A stretch of 64,000 nucleotides of DNA from an uncultured Desulfosarcina sp. Lineage in GTDB: Bacteria; Desulfobacterota; Desulfobacteria; Desulfobacterales; Desulfosarcinaceae. Under the pieces are notes generated by a model. It was not told where the DNA came from. It searched no databases and saw nothing but the letters and a program-made list of their open reading frames with translations. Position numbers and translations under genes: made by a program. Positions 43,681 to 52,816 of this stretch are shown here, piece by piece. The stretch lies in assembly GCF_963668215.1 (NCBI RefSeq), contig NZ_OY764190.1, forward strand, positions 992,001-1,056,000. Reading direction: 5' to 3'. Position 1 is the first letter of the stretch. Each line of letters begins with the position of its first letter.

Positions 43681-45474
43681 ATGGCCTATCGATACGACCA
43701 TCCCGACAACCTGGTATCCCTGATCGAAGACAGTGTAAAAAAGTTTGGCGACAATCCGCTCTTCGGCACCAAGAACGCCCACGGCCAATACGAGTGGGTC
43801 ACTTACAGCGAAGTGGGACGACGGGTGGACAATCTCCGGGGCGGTCTGGCCCGCCTGGGCATCGGTAAAAACGACGCCGTGGGCATCATCGCCAACAACC
43901 GCACCGAATGGGCCATCTGCGCCTTTGCCGCCTATGGGTTGGGCGCGCGCTACATCCCCATGTATGAAAAAGAGCTTCCCAAAGTGTGGAAATACATCAT
44001 CAAGGATGCCAACGTGCGGGTTCTCTTCGTGGCCACCCCGGAAATTTGCGAGCAGGTCAGCGGGTTCATGGAGGAAACGCCCAGCCTGGAGAAGGTGCTG
44101 CTCATCGAGGGACGGGAAGAGAACAGCATGCCGGAACTCGAACGCGTCGGCGAGGCCCATCCGACAGCCGCCATCCATCCCTCCCCTAATGACATCGCGG
44201 TGCTGATCTACACCTCCGGCACCACCGGCGACCCCAAGGGCGTGCTGCTCTCCCACGGGAACTTCACCACCAATTTTATAGCCGGCGGGGCCCTTTACCC
44301 GGATTTGGGCCCCCACAGCCGAAGCCTCTGCATTTTGCCCTGGGCCCACTCCTTCGGCCAGACCGGGGAGTTGTACAATCTGATCCACCTGGGCGGCTCC
44401 ATGGGCTTCATGGGCGACGTGACCACCCTGGCCGAGGACATGGGCAAGGTGCGGCCGACCGTGATGATTGCCGTCCCCCGGGTCTTCAATAAAATCTACG
44501 ATGGCCTCTGGGCCAAAATGGACGCAACCGGCGGGCTGGCCAAAAAGCTGTTTGTCATGGGCGTGGAAAGCGCCCGCAGGCGAAGAGAACTGGCGGAGAA
44601 AGGGCAATCCAGTTTCCTGACCGACCTGAAGTTCAAGCTGGCCGATAAAATCGTCTTCAGTAAGATCCGGGCCCGCTTCGGCGGCAGGTTGAAATACGCC
44701 ATCACCGGCAGTGCCACCATGAATGTGGAGATCGGCCATTTCTTCGCAAACATCGGCATTCCGGTGTACGACTGCTACGGCCTGACCGAAACCACCCCCG
44801 CCGTAACCATGAATTGCCCGTCAGCCCACCGGCCGGGCAGCGTAGGACGCCCTTTGGACCAGGTCCGGGTGGAAATCGACAGGCTGTTTCTGGAAGAAAA
44901 CGCCGACGATGGCGAAATCATTGTCTACGGCCCCAATGTCATGCAGGGCTACCACAACAAGCCCGACGCCACCCGCCAGGTGATGACCACCGACGGGGGC
45001 TTTCACACCGGCGACCGGGGCCGGCTGGATGAGGACGGATACCTGTTCATCACCGGCCGCATCAAGGAGCAGTACAAGCTTGAAAACGGCAAATATGTAT
45101 TCCCCGCGGCCATCGAAGAAGAGATCCGACTGCTTCCCTGGGTGGAAAATGCCATGATCTACGGCGAAGGGCGACCCTACAACGTCTGCATCATCGTACC
45201 CGATTTCGAGGTCCTGGGAAAATATGCCCGGGAGAACGGGCTTTCCGAAGATCCGCAGCGATTGGTGGCCAACGATGGCATCCAAAAGATGATCGGGGAG
45301 GAAATCGCCGCGTTTCTGAAAGGCAAATTCGGCAGATATGAAATTCCCAAGAAGTTCTTATGGGTGTCGGAGAACTTCTCACTGGAAAACGGCACCCTCA
45401 CCCAGACCATGAAACTGAAACGCCGCAGCGTGATGGGGCAGTATCAGAGCCGCCTGGCGGCGCTCTATGATTGA
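43681..45474 (+). CDS. AMP-forming long-chain acyl-CoA synthetase
   Basis: 597 residues from the ATG at 43681 after GAGGAG. The ATP/AMP motif is YTSGTTGDPKGVLLSH (about 177-192), followed by YDCYGLTETTPAVTMN, DGEIIVYGPNVMQGYHNKP and TGDRGRLDEDGYLFITGRIKE, all intact. This is the long-chain fatty acyl-CoA ligase group (FadD15/AAE16-like). It makes acyl-CoA from a fatty acid, ATP and CoA. The terminal lysine-bearing segment differs a little from classical enzymes (NGTLTQTMKLKR). Substrate length is inferred from family only. It is probably cytosolic or bound to the inner membrane face. Confidence 0.93.
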   Translation: MAYRYDHPDNLVSLIEDSVKKFGDNPLFGTKNAHGQYEWVTYSEVGRRVDNLRGGLARLGIGKNDAVGIIANNRTEWAICAFAAYGLGARYIPMYEKELPKVWKYIIKDANVRVLFVATPEICEQVSGFMEETPSLEKVLLIEGREENSMPELERVGEAHPTAAIHPSPNDIAVLIYTSGTTGDPKGVLLSHGNFTTNFIAGGALYPDLGPHSRSLCILPWAHSFGQTGELYNLIHLGGSMGFMGDVTTLAEDMGKVRPTVMIAVPRVFNKIYDGLWAKMDATGGLAKKLFVMGVESARRRRELAEKGQSSFLTDLKFKLADKIVFSKIRARFGGRLKYAITGSATMNVEIGHFFANIGIPVYDCYGLTETTPAVTMNCPSAHRPGSVGRPLDQVRVEIDRLFLEENADDGEIIVYGPNVMQGYHNKPDATRQVMTTDGGFHTGDRGRLDEDGYLFITGRIKEQYKLENGKYVFPAAIEEEIRLLPWVENAMIYGEGRPYNVCIIVPDFEVLGKYARENGLSEDPQRLVANDGIQKMIGEEIAAFLKGKFGRYEIPKKFLWVSENFSLENGTLTQTMKLKRRSVMGQYQSRLAALYD

Positions 45475-45561
45475 CACCACGAATTTCGATGGTTACGATG
45501 CCATCTGACGACAGTCCGCCGGGCTGCTTTCATCCCATTCCTAACCCCAAGGAGCGTGATG

Positions 45562-46017
45562 ATGACCAGATGGTTGAGGACCTTCGAGCACACGATCATT
45601 CGGGCGCTTATTTTGATGATGGCGGTCATTATTTTGATCTCCACTATCGAACTGGGCTATCTTCTTGTAAAAGATATTGTCAGCCCTCCGATTTTCTTCT
45701 TCGAAATCGATGAACTGCTCGAACTGTTCGGATTTTTTCTGCTGATTCTCATCGGCGTTGAACTGCTGGAAACCATCAAGGCCTATCTACAGGACAAAGT
45801 CGTGCACTCCGAGGTCGTTCTTGAAGTCGCCCTGATTGCCATCGCCCGCAAAGTGATCATATTAGATCTCAAAGAATATGACACCACCGTACTGATCGGT
45901 ATCGCCGCAATGATTCTGGCCATTGCGGGTGCCTACTATATCTTGCGGCGCAAACTGCGAATCGACCTCTCCGCCAATTGTGACGTCCCGCAGGGAGAGA
46001 AAGAAGAGTCGAAGTGA
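45562..46017 (+). CDS. PsiE-family membrane protein
   Basis: 151 residues from the ATG at 45562, seven bases after AAGGAG; a GTG and an ATG just before are possible. Four membrane segments are visible (ILMMAVIILISTIELGYLL, ELFGFFLLILIGVELLETIK, VVLEVALIAIARKVIIL, LIGIAAMILAIAGAYYIL) with the charged PsiE-type pattern between them (ETIKAYLQDKVVHSEVVLEV, RKVIILD). E. coli PsiE is induced by phosphate starvation; its function is not known. The last 20 residues are charged and cytoplasmic. Confidence 0.88.
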   Translation: MTRWLRTFEHTIIRALILMMAVIILISTIELGYLLVKDIVSPPIFFFEIDELLELFGFFLLILIGVELLETIKAYLQDKVVHSEVVLEVALIAIARKVIILDLKEYDTTVLIGIAAMILAIAGAYYILRRKLRIDLSANCDVPQGEKEESK

Positions 46018-46070
46018 AACATACGCGTTCACGGGGTTGAAATGCCTAATGTGCTGCAACTTCCTGACCA

Positions 46071-46179
46071 GTAAGCGTTTACAGGGTGCCGCAGATGTGA
46101 GGCGCCGGGCACGCCGACGGTTTGGTCAACCTTCAAGTGCCCGGGAACAAAGCAGATGCGGTACCCTGTGAACGCTTAC
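46071..46179. repeat. Nested palindromic element
   Basis: Arms 46071-46093 and 46157-46179 pair over 23 bases, the two differences being G-U compatible (GTAAGCGTTTACAGGG against CCCTGTGAACGCTTAC). Inside, CCGGGCAC (46105-46112) pairs with GTGCCCGG (46137-46144), and within that GGTT-TGGTC-AACC closes a small loop. A related fragment CGCGTTCACGGGG stands about 45 bp to the left (46024). The element is different in sequence from the other repeats in this window. Confidence 0.75.
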
Positions 46180-46611
46180 AGTGAAACTGATCGCAACCTT
46201 GCTTGGAAAGCCGGCTATCCGATGAAATCCTGCTGTCGTATCCTTCAGGCAAGGGGCCGATTCGTTTTTGCCTTGCCACTTCGGCATGACTTCCCGGCAG
46301 CACCGAAGGCCCTACCTCTTGACATCAAACCCGGAAGGCCCCAATATTTATTTTACTGAACACAGCGCCGACGACTCTTCTCGGCAACCGGTCTGCACAC
46401 GTTGAGCGACACGTCTTGATGCTGGCAAATCCTGCCCAATCCTGTGGTTCTTTAGAAAATCGCATTTTCGACGACCGGGTAAAAAGCCTTTCGAACAAGG
46501 CTTGATATTCGTCCATTCCGTATCCATGCCGGGCCTTTGAACAACCTGCGCCCGCGCCCAACCAAAATGGCGGACTCAAGCGGCACCGCGCCGCTCAAGG
46601 AGGTAAAAACC
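46180..46611. other. Intergenic region before the universal stress protein gene
   Basis: About 430 bp. No reading frame with a ribosome binding site and no repeat beyond the element to its left. CTCTTGACATC near 46317 could hold a -35 box, but no good -10 follows at the right distance. Confidence 0.35.
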
Positions 46612-47442
46612 ATGATCAGAAGAATCCTGGTTGGACTCGGCGGGACTCCTTTCTCGAAGGTGAGCACACGGTGCGCAACGGAACTGGCGCGCCTGCACCA
46701 GGCCCAGACCACCGGTGTGACCATCGTGGATCTCAGCAAAATGGGCAAAGTCGGTCCGGTACCGGCCGGCGCCGGCTTCTATGCCAAACGGATGCGCGAA
46801 AGGCAGTTCCAGGTCACCCGCGAGGGCATCGAAGCGGCCGTTGCCGCATTCAAAGAGCACTGCGGAAATCAGAAAGTGGTCTGCCGGCGCATCGCATACG
46901 AACAGAAGGACCCGTTTACCGCCATGATCGCCGAAGCGCGCTACAACGACCTGACCATATTCGGACTGCGCAGCATATTCGATTACGGGTTTACCAGCGA
47001 CCCGGACAAGGCCATCGTCAAACTGATCTCCCAGGGGGTGCGGCCGATTCTGGCCGTGGCCGAAACCTACCGACCCGTTAAAAAAGCCCTGGTGGCCTAC
47101 AGCGGCTCAATGGAATCGGCCAAAGCCATCCGTCACTTCCTGCACCTGAAACCCTGGCCGGACGTCACCCTGCACCTGGTGCACTTCAGGGAAAGTACCG
47201 AGCCGGAGCCCCACCTGCTCAAGGATGCCGCCGATTTTTGCATGGCCCACGGCTTCGAGGTGCATACCGATCAGGTCGATGGTCAGGCGCGTAAAGATCT
47301 TTTGCCCTTTGCCCAACAAATCGATGCCGATCTGATCGTGATGGGCAACAGTGTCCATAAAACCTTGAGGAAACAACTGCTCGGCGACACGGTTCTGGAA
47401 GCCATCAAGTCGGCCGACCGCCCCCTCTTCCTGTCCCAATAA
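46612..47442 (+). CDS. Universal stress protein, tandem-domain
   Basis: 276 residues from the ATG at 46612, after AAGGAGG. Two UspA folds in tandem: the first starts IRRILVGLGG, the second VKKALVAYSGS with the end LIVMGNSVHKTLRKQLLGDTV. The ATP-binding glycines are only partly kept in the second half, and the first half lacks the GxxGxxxGS run, so it may not bind ATP. It converges on another tandem stress protein gene with a 23-bp gap. The role is inferred from the family: stress survival or energy limitation. Confidence 0.9.
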   Translation: MIRRILVGLGGTPFSKVSTRCATELARLHQAQTTGVTIVDLSKMGKVGPVPAGAGFYAKRMRERQFQVTREGIEAAVAAFKEHCGNQKVVCRRIAYEQKDPFTAMIAEARYNDLTIFGLRSIFDYGFTSDPDKAIVKLISQGVRPILAVAETYRPVKKALVAYSGSMESAKAIRHFLHLKPWPDVTLHLVHFRESTEPEPHLLKDAADFCMAHGFEVHTDQVDGQARKDLLPFAQQIDADLIVMGNSVHKTLRKQLLGDTVLEAIKSADRPLFLSQ

Positions 47443-47465
47443 ATCGGATTTGGCCAAGAATCGGC

Positions 47466-48398
47466 TCAGGGAACGACCCAGAGCGATCCGTTGGAAAAAC
47501 GGTTCACCAGATAACGGCTGACGCTGCCGGTAAAAAACTTCTTATCCATTCCCCGTCTTCCGACGACCAGGGTGCCGAATTTCCCTTTGCGAAAGGCATC
47601 CAGTACGGCTTTTCCTACTTTGAAGCCCCCCTGCCGGGAATCGATGTGAACCTGGCTTTCTTCGATCCCGGCCTCCTTGAGTTTTTTCAGGGCATGGGCA
47701 TAAAACCGGTCGATGCACGCTTTATCCCCCTCCTGGATGACAGCTTCGAGCGAAGAGGTTTCGGTTTCCGAAAAATCGATGGGGCAGAAGTCGGCCAGCC
47801 GGGGAGCGATGTGGAAAAAGGAGATGGCAACGTCCGGGTTGCCGCTGAAGATAAAGGCCAGATGATCCACCGCCCGCAGCGAACTTGCCGATCCATCGAC
47901 GGCGGCCATGACCGAACGCGAGGGCCCCTTTTCGTCCACCAGCCAGATGGGAAGCAGTTGGGAATTGTCTACGATATTGGTGCTGACGCTGCCGACAAAG
48001 GTTTCCGCCAGACCGGAAATCCCCCGCCGCCCGACGATGATGGCGTCGTAAAGCAGGGCCGTGCCGTACTCCAGGATGTCTTTGGCCACGCCGAATTTTC
48101 GGGGCAGCGAAACGGACTGCACATCCGCTTCGGCAACCCCCAGGGAAATCATCAGGGATCGGTCCTTTTCCAGCAGCGCCCGGGCCGCCTCATGGCTTTT
48201 TTTCATCAGCCGGTCCAGTTCGCGGCGGGCACTGGGCTTGGTCCTGGCCTCGTCCAGCAGGTACTGGGAAATGGTGGGCTCCACATGAAAAAGGACGTAC
48301 TTGATCGGCGACACCGTTTCATGCAGGCCGGCTGCATAACGAATCGCACTTTCCGAATGCCGCGAATCGTCCACGGCGACCAGCACTTTTTTTTCCAT
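47466..48398 (-). CDS. Universal stress protein, tandem-domain, ATP-binding motifs intact
   Basis: 310 residues, two UspA domains. Each ends with a full ATP-binding motif: IIVGRRGISGLAETFVGSVS in the first and LVVGRRGMDKKFFTGSVS in the second. Starts VLVAVDDSRHSESAIRYA, a typical opening. The neighbour on the other strand is a second tandem stress protein with degenerate motifs, so the two may have diverged in ATP use. The ATG at 48396-48398 is preceded by an AGGAGGT-type site on the minus strand. Confidence 0.93.
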   Translation of the reverse strand: MEKKVLVAVDDSRHSESAIRYAAGLHETVSPIKYVLFHVEPTISQYLLDEARTKPSARRELDRLMKKSHEAARALLEKDRSLMISLGVAEADVQSVSLPRKFGVAKDILEYGTALLYDAIIVGRRGISGLAETFVGSVSTNIVDNSQLLPIWLVDEKGPSRSVMAAVDGSASSLRAVDHLAFIFSGNPDVAISFFHIAPRLADFCPIDFSETETSSLEAVIQEGDKACIDRFYAHALKKLKEAGIEESQVHIDSRQGGFKVGKAVLDAFRKGKFGTLVVGRRGMDKKFFTGSVSRYLVNRFSNGSLWVVP

Positions 48399-48546
48399 GA
48401 TGGCACCTCCTCAATAAATGGGTTCGGATCGGGGGGCTGACGGCGTCCGGCGCCTTTACGGCGGGTTCGTCTTTCCTGCATAATACAAGTTTAAGGGCAG
48501 TCAGGCTTGGCTGTAAAGCGGAAACAACCGGCAACCGATGCCAGCG

Positions 48547-48804
48547 TTATTTGAATCGCCGTTCGCGGATGCGCTTGTCCTTGTCGGTGCTCACGGAATT
48601 GACGGGAATTTCTTCCTCCTCCGTATCTTTGCAGCTGGAAATTTTCAGGACAGACCAGATCGGGCACCAGGAGATCAGGCCGGTAAAAAAGACAACGGCC
48701 GCAATCCAATAAAAGCCCCACCAGTACCCGGCTCCCAGTACGAAAAACACCAGGCCGGCGATGATGCGGACAATTCGTTCCGTCCTGCCGACATTGCTTT
48801 TCAT
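48547..48804 (-). CDS. DUF2892 (YgaP-type transmembrane) small protein
   Basis: 85 residues. The pattern MKSNVGRTERIVRIIAGLV, then two membrane segments (IAGLVFFVLGAGYWWGFYWI and VVFFTGLISWCPIWSVLKIS) with the short CP motif, matches DUF2892, the membrane part found in YgaP and as small free proteins. The last 28 residues are charged. A GAGGAG ribosome binding site precedes the ATG at 48802-48804. Role unknown; many members lie near rhodanese or sulfur genes, not seen here. Confidence 0.88.
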   Translation of the reverse strand: MKSNVGRTERIVRIIAGLVFFVLGAGYWWGFYWIAAVVFFTGLISWCPIWSVLKISSCKDTEEEEIPVNSVSTDKDKRIRERRFK

Positions 48805-49088
48805 GGACTCCTCCTTTGACTCGCAAAAACGTTGATCGGTTCCACGATAGGAAAAGCAAAACAGGCGCCAGATAAAACAGTTAATATTCCATTATATTTT
48901 AAGGTATTGGACAGCCAGGAAGGCGTCTTCGCCAACTTCGGTGTCAATCCCTTTTACAAACTGGCAAACCTCTCCGTCAAGGCGGTCGGCGACCTGAGGC
49001 TGACAACCAAATTTACAAAATGAATTCATTGCGGTAGGCTTTACCCGTCCCGATCCGCCGCAGGCCGAATTCGCATAAAGGAGGTTCC

Positions 49089-50153
49089 ATGTCCCGTTTC
49101 CCCCACAGAGCCTTGAAAAAAGTCGGCAGTTCTCCCGGAACCCTGGTCCACGTGGGCGAGCGGAAGCTCGACAAGGTCCGCCTGTCCGTGATGCGCTACA
49201 CGGCCGCCAGCCTGATTGAGCGCCCTATCGACGAGATCGAAGAAGGGCTGGACTTGGTCGAAAAAGGCGCCGCCACCTGGATCAATGTCGATGGCACCCA
49301 TGACGTAGCCTTGATGGAGAACATCGGCAGGCGGCAGGGCATTCATCCGCTGACCCTGGAAGATGTGCTCAACACCACCCTGCGTCCCAAGTCCGAAGTG
49401 TTCGATGACTACATGTTTGTGGTGCTGAAAATGCTGCACTACAACACCGACGAGGAGTCAATCGCTTCCGAGCAGATCAGCCTGATCCTCGGGGAGAATA
49501 TCCTGATCTCTTTTCAAGAGGCCCCCGGCGATGTATTCGATCCGGTTCGCGACCGCATCCGCAAGGGCAAAGGCCGGATTCGCGGCTACGGCTGCGATTA
49601 CCTTGCCTATGCGCTGATCGACGCCATCGTGGACCACTATTTCGTCATCCTCGACCATGTGGGCCGGCGGCTGGAGCAGATGGAAGAAAGCATCGACGAT
49701 CACCCCGACGCCAGCCTGCTCGATGAAATCCACGCGGTCCGAAGGGAGCTGATCTACCTGAGAAAACAGGTTTGGCCGCTGCGCGACATCATCTCCCTGC
49801 TGCTCAAGGAGGAGTCGCCTTTTTTCAGCGATGCCACGCGCCTGTTCATCCGCGACGTATACGACCACACCATCCAGACCATCGATACCATCGAATCGTT
49901 CCGGGATATCCTCTCCGGCCTGCAGGACCTGTACCTTTCCATCATCAGCAACCGCATGAACGAAGTGATGAAGGTGCTGACCGTCATCGCCACCATCTTC
50001 ATTCCGGTTACTTTCATCGCCGGCATCTACGGCATGAATTTTACGCACATGCCCGAACTGGACTGGCGCTGGGGATATCCGCTGTTCTGGGTCGTGGTGG
50101 TCGCCCTCGTTGGCGGCATGATCTTCTTTTTCCGGAAAAAACGGTGGCTGTAA
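49089..50153 (+). CDS. corA: CorA magnesium/cobalt transporter
   Basis: 354 residues, full length. A long cytoplasmic domain is followed by two C-terminal membrane helices; the first ends in the YGMNF signature (residue about 315), the second in VVVVALVGGMIFFF, with a basic end. The GMN motif is the ion-selecting mouth of the pentameric channel. Carries Mg2+ (also Co2+, Ni2+) across the inner membrane. An AAAGGAGG site precedes the ATG at 49089. Confidence 0.96.
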   Translation: MSRFPHRALKKVGSSPGTLVHVGERKLDKVRLSVMRYTAASLIERPIDEIEEGLDLVEKGAATWINVDGTHDVALMENIGRRQGIHPLTLEDVLNTTLRPKSEVFDDYMFVVLKMLHYNTDEESIASEQISLILGENILISFQEAPGDVFDPVRDRIRKGKGRIRGYGCDYLAYALIDAIVDHYFVILDHVGRRLEQMEESIDDHPDASLLDEIHAVRRELIYLRKQVWPLRDIISLLLKEESPFFSDATRLFIRDVYDHTIQTIDTIESFRDILSGLQDLYLSIISNRMNEVMKVLTVIATIFIPVTFIAGIYGMNFTHMPELDWRWGYPLFWVVVVALVGGMIFFFRKKRWL

Positions 50154-50318
50154 AACCGATCCGGTCCCGTTTCCCATGGAAGCACTTTCCGTCAGTGCTG
50201 CTCCTTTCTTTCAGATATTGATTATTCGATATTCTGTGCTAAGTTCTGTTAGTTTCAGCAACGACAGATAATGGCGATCAAATACGAAACGGACCCAAAA
50301 AGGCACTACGCAATTCTT

Positions 50319-51047
50319 ATGAAATTTTTACTCGGAATCATCGTCTGCATATTTGGAATGACCTATCTGGCAGAAGCCCAGGAACTCACGGTCCTGACGA
50401 CCACGTGGGCGCCGTATTCCTACGAAGAAAATGGCAACATCACCGGTTTGGCTACGAAAATCGTCAGAGCGGTTCTGAAGAAAGCGGAAATAAGCGCGGA
50501 TATCAATCACTACCCCTGGAAAAGGGCGATCATAACCGCCGGAGATGAAAAAAACATCCTGATTTACCCACTGATTCGAACGCCTGAAAGGGAAACGAAT
50601 TTTGTGTGGGTGGCTCCGGTGTTCAACGCTGAAATTTGTCTGTTTAGATTGAAAAAACGCAAAGACATCGTCCTCACTTCCCTTGGGGATGCAAAAAAAT
50701 ATACCATTGGCGTCCTTCGTGGGGCGGCGATGCATCAACACCTGCTTTCCCGTGGCTTTGAAGATGGGAAACAGCTTGTTGTGCTGGGTTCGAATCGCAA
50801 AATCGCGGAACTGCTTTTCAGGGAAAGAATCGATCTGGCGGCCGACAATCCGCTCGTCCTCAGTTATGAGACCAAACAGCTGGGGTATCCGATCCATGAA
50901 TCGGAAAAGGTTTTACAGTTGTTCGAAGATGAAGCCTACATGGCCTTCGGCAAGGGCAGTTCGAATGATTATGTAAACCGCCTGAAAGAAGCATTCGAGG
51001 ATCTCAGGGCGGACGGAACCCTGGAGGCCATTTACAAAAAATACTGA
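50319..51047 (+). CDS. Periplasmic binding protein, SBP_bac_3-like
   Basis: 242 residues from the ATG at 50319, chosen because a signal peptide follows (FLLGIIVCIFGMTYLAEA then QE); an earlier start at 50271 would place 16 residues before it. The mature part opens ELTVLTTTWAPYSYEENG and ends FEDLRADGTLEAIYKKY, the pattern of family 3 (amino-acid type) solute-binding proteins. No transporter genes lie nearby. Related orphan proteins are common in Desulfobacterales and may act as sensors. Confidence 0.88.
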   Translation: MKFLLGIIVCIFGMTYLAEAQELTVLTTTWAPYSYEENGNITGLATKIVRAVLKKAEISADINHYPWKRAIITAGDEKNILIYPLIRTPERETNFVWVAPVFNAEICLFRLKKRKDIVLTSLGDAKKYTIGVLRGAAMHQHLLSRGFEDGKQLVVLGSNRKIAELLFRERIDLAADNPLVLSYETKQLGYPIHESEKVLQLFEDEAYMAFGKGSSNDYVNRLKEAFEDLRADGTLEAIYKKY

Positions 51048-51105
51048 TGGGTTCTTTTGCCCGATCTTCTCCCCTTGACCATCGAAGCAAATCCATACTA
51101 TTTAT

Positions 51106-51137
51106 GTAAAGAATGGTACCCGACAGCCGTTCTTTAC
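51106..51137 (+). promoter_or_regulatory. Hairpin in the leader of satP
   Basis: GTAAAGAATGG (51106-51116) pairs with CCGTTCTTTAC (51127-51137), one G-U pair, loop of 10. No T-run follows. A TTGACC (51075-51080) just before could be a -35 box. A leader or terminator role is not clear. Confidence 0.4.
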
Positions 51138-51331
51138 CTCTCCATCTGGCGCCTCTTGCGACGCCTGCGACACACGCCGACTGACATCGCCTGCTGCCCC
51201 GTTATCCGCTTGTAGAGATTGCGTACCCTTCACGACATTTCGTTCCTGATCGGCCGGCATCGTTGAGCGATTCGGCGATCATTGAAAGCGGTTAAATTCA
51301 ATTAAAATTTATAGCGGAAGGAGAGTAAATC

Positions 51332-51907
51332 ATGGCAAACGAAACGCCGGTTGGCAATCCGGGGGTGGTCGGTCTGGCGGGTTTCGGCATTACGACAATG
51401 TTGTTACAGTTCCACAACGTGGGATGGTGCGGGGTCGGCCCCATCGTCTCCATGGGTTTTGTCTTCGGGGGACTGGCCCAATTGATCGCCGGATATCAGG
51501 AATTCAAATGCGGGAACAACTTCGGGTATAGCGCCTTCGTATCCTATGGTGCGTTCTGGATCTCGCTGGGCGTTATTTTCATGCTCAACCACTTCAACAT
51601 CTATCACGCCAGCACCACGGATGTCGGGTGGTTTCTGGTGGCCTGGACGATTTACACGGCTATTTTGTGGATACCCGCCATGCGGATCCACGGCGCCATG
51701 GCAACGACATTTACCCTGCTGCTGATCGGCTTCATCCTGCTGGACCTGGCCCATTTCGGTTATCCCGCCTTAACGAAAGTCGCCGGGTACGAATTGATGC
51801 TGTGCGCCGCATCGGCCCTCTACATGATGGCTCATGTGATTTATGCCCAGGTTTTCGGAAGGGATGTACTCCCCGTGGGCGATCCCTGGATCAAGCCTAA
51901 AAAGTAA
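51332..51907 (+). CDS. satP: GPR1/FUN34/YaaH (SatP) family acetate transporter
   Basis: 191 residues with six membrane segments. The family signature appears at the start (ANETPVGNPGVVGLAGFGITT), with FGGLAQLIAGYQEFKCGNNFGYSAFVSYGAFW and the last helix AASALYMMAHVIY. SatP moves acetate or succinate with protons across the inner membrane. An AAGGAGAG site precedes the ATG. In a sulfate reducer acetate is either a product or a carbon source; which applies here cannot be told. Confidence 0.93.
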   Translation: MANETPVGNPGVVGLAGFGITTMLLQFHNVGWCGVGPIVSMGFVFGGLAQLIAGYQEFKCGNNFGYSAFVSYGAFWISLGVIFMLNHFNIYHASTTDVGWFLVAWTIYTAILWIPAMRIHGAMATTFTLLLIGFILLDLAHFGYPALTKVAGYELMLCAASALYMMAHVIYAQVFGRDVLPVGDPWIKPKK

Positions 51908-51940
51908 ACGCGTAAATACGGATGCGTTTTAATGCTAAAT

Positions 51941-52083
51941 AGTGCCCATCCAGAAATAGGAAAATTCGGTCGAGATCGAGGCGCACGAAAAATTTTACCG
52001 GAGGTATATGGTCGATATTCCGAGGATAAAATTTTTCGCGCAACAAAGATATCGGGCGAATTGGCCATTTCTGGATGGGCACT
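51941..52083. repeat. Palindromic intergenic repeat, related class with different core
   Basis: AGTGCCCATCCAGAAAT (51941-51957) and ATTTCTGGATGGGCACT (52067-52083) are exact reverse complements. Inside, AATTCG pairs with CGAATT and GAAAAATTTTA with TAAAATTTTTC. It shares GAGATCNAGGC near its left and AACNAAGATATCGGG near its right with the copy at 28142, but has other arms and another central part. It lies between satP and the Cache gene. Confidence 0.8.
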
Positions 52084-52116
52084 GAATAAACCCGAACCAT
52101 TGCGGAGGGGAATGCG

Positions 52117-52596
52117 ATGAAGAAAATTTCTATCGTTGCGATTTGCCTGATTGTCGGTTTTCTGTCCGGCAACGCAGGCGCGGAAGAATGGGCGACCAAG
52201 GAAGAATGCGTGGTCAAATGCCATGAAGCGGCGGCCCTGATCAATTCCAAAGGATTGGATGCCGCAATCAAGGAAATATCCGATCCTAAGGGGGCCTTCG
52301 TATGGAAGGATTCCTATGTGTTCTTGATGAACCTGGATGGGAAAATGCTGGCCCATCCTTTCCGGCCGGAACTCACCAAACAGGAGCATGTCCTGCTGAT
52401 GACCGATCCGACCGATAAGGCCCTGTTCGTGCATTTTGTCAACCTCGCCCGCAAGGTGGGGCATGGATGGGTCGAGTACATGTGGCCCAAGCCCGGGAAA
52501 ACAACGCCGTCCAAAAAGCTGAGCTATATCTACCGGGTTCCCGGTCAGGATGTTTTTGTGGGTGCGGGGGTGTATGTCGGCGGCATGATGTATTGA
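52117..52596 (+). CDS. Periplasmic single-Cache domain protein
   Basis: 159 residues. Signal peptide over about 1-22 (ISIVAICLIVGFLSGNAGA then EE). The rest is one single-Cache (sCache_2-type) domain: EECVVKCHEAAALINSKG, WKDSYVFLMNLDGKMLAHPFRPEL, GWVEYMWPKPG, KKLSYIYRVPGQDVFVGAGVY. Such domains bind small organic acids, amines or urea; free-standing ones often work with a receptor. GGAGGGG precedes the ATG at 52117. It lies beside satP, so an acetate or other carboxylate ligand is a fair guess only. A terminator follows. Confidence 0.9.
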   Translation: MKKISIVAICLIVGFLSGNAGAEEWATKEECVVKCHEAAALINSKGLDAAIKEISDPKGAFVWKDSYVFLMNLDGKMLAHPFRPELTKQEHVLLMTDPTDKALFVHFVNLARKVGHGWVEYMWPKPGKTTPSKKLSYIYRVPGQDVFVGAGVYVGGMMY

Positions 52597-52603
52597 CAGT
52601 GGT

Positions 52604-52614
52604 CATCCAGAAAT
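52604..52614. repeat. Fragment of the 51941 repeat arm
   Basis: CATCCAGAAAT, the inner 11 bases of the left arm of the repeat at 51941, reappears here followed by a similar A-rich stretch and AAATTCG. It may be the decayed end of a second copy on the other side of the Cache gene. Confidence 0.35.
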
Positions 52615-52639
52615 GAAAACGACAAATTCGAAGAGAAAA

Positions 52640-52664
52640 GCCTCGCTTTGGCGGGGCTTTTTTT
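52640..52664 (+). terminator. Intrinsic terminator after the Cache gene
   Basis: GCCTCGC (52640-52646), loop TTTG, GCGGGGC (52651-52657), then seven T residues. A standard rho-independent terminator for the Cache gene. Confidence 0.88.
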
Positions 52665-52816
52665 CTTCAAAGTCAAACCCCTTGTTTCACCGGTATCCCC
52701 TGTGTCATAGTGATCGATAATTGAGCCCTCGGGCGCGGACGGCATCCAAGCCGCCCCGCCGCTGCCATCGACCCAAACAACCGCGCCGCAAGGCGCGCTG
52801 CATCGGGGATAAAACC

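Noticed and set aside
43950..44195. Small minus-strand frame within the acyl-CoA synthetase gene
   Set aside because: Shadow frame inside a conserved enzyme; no ribosome binding site.
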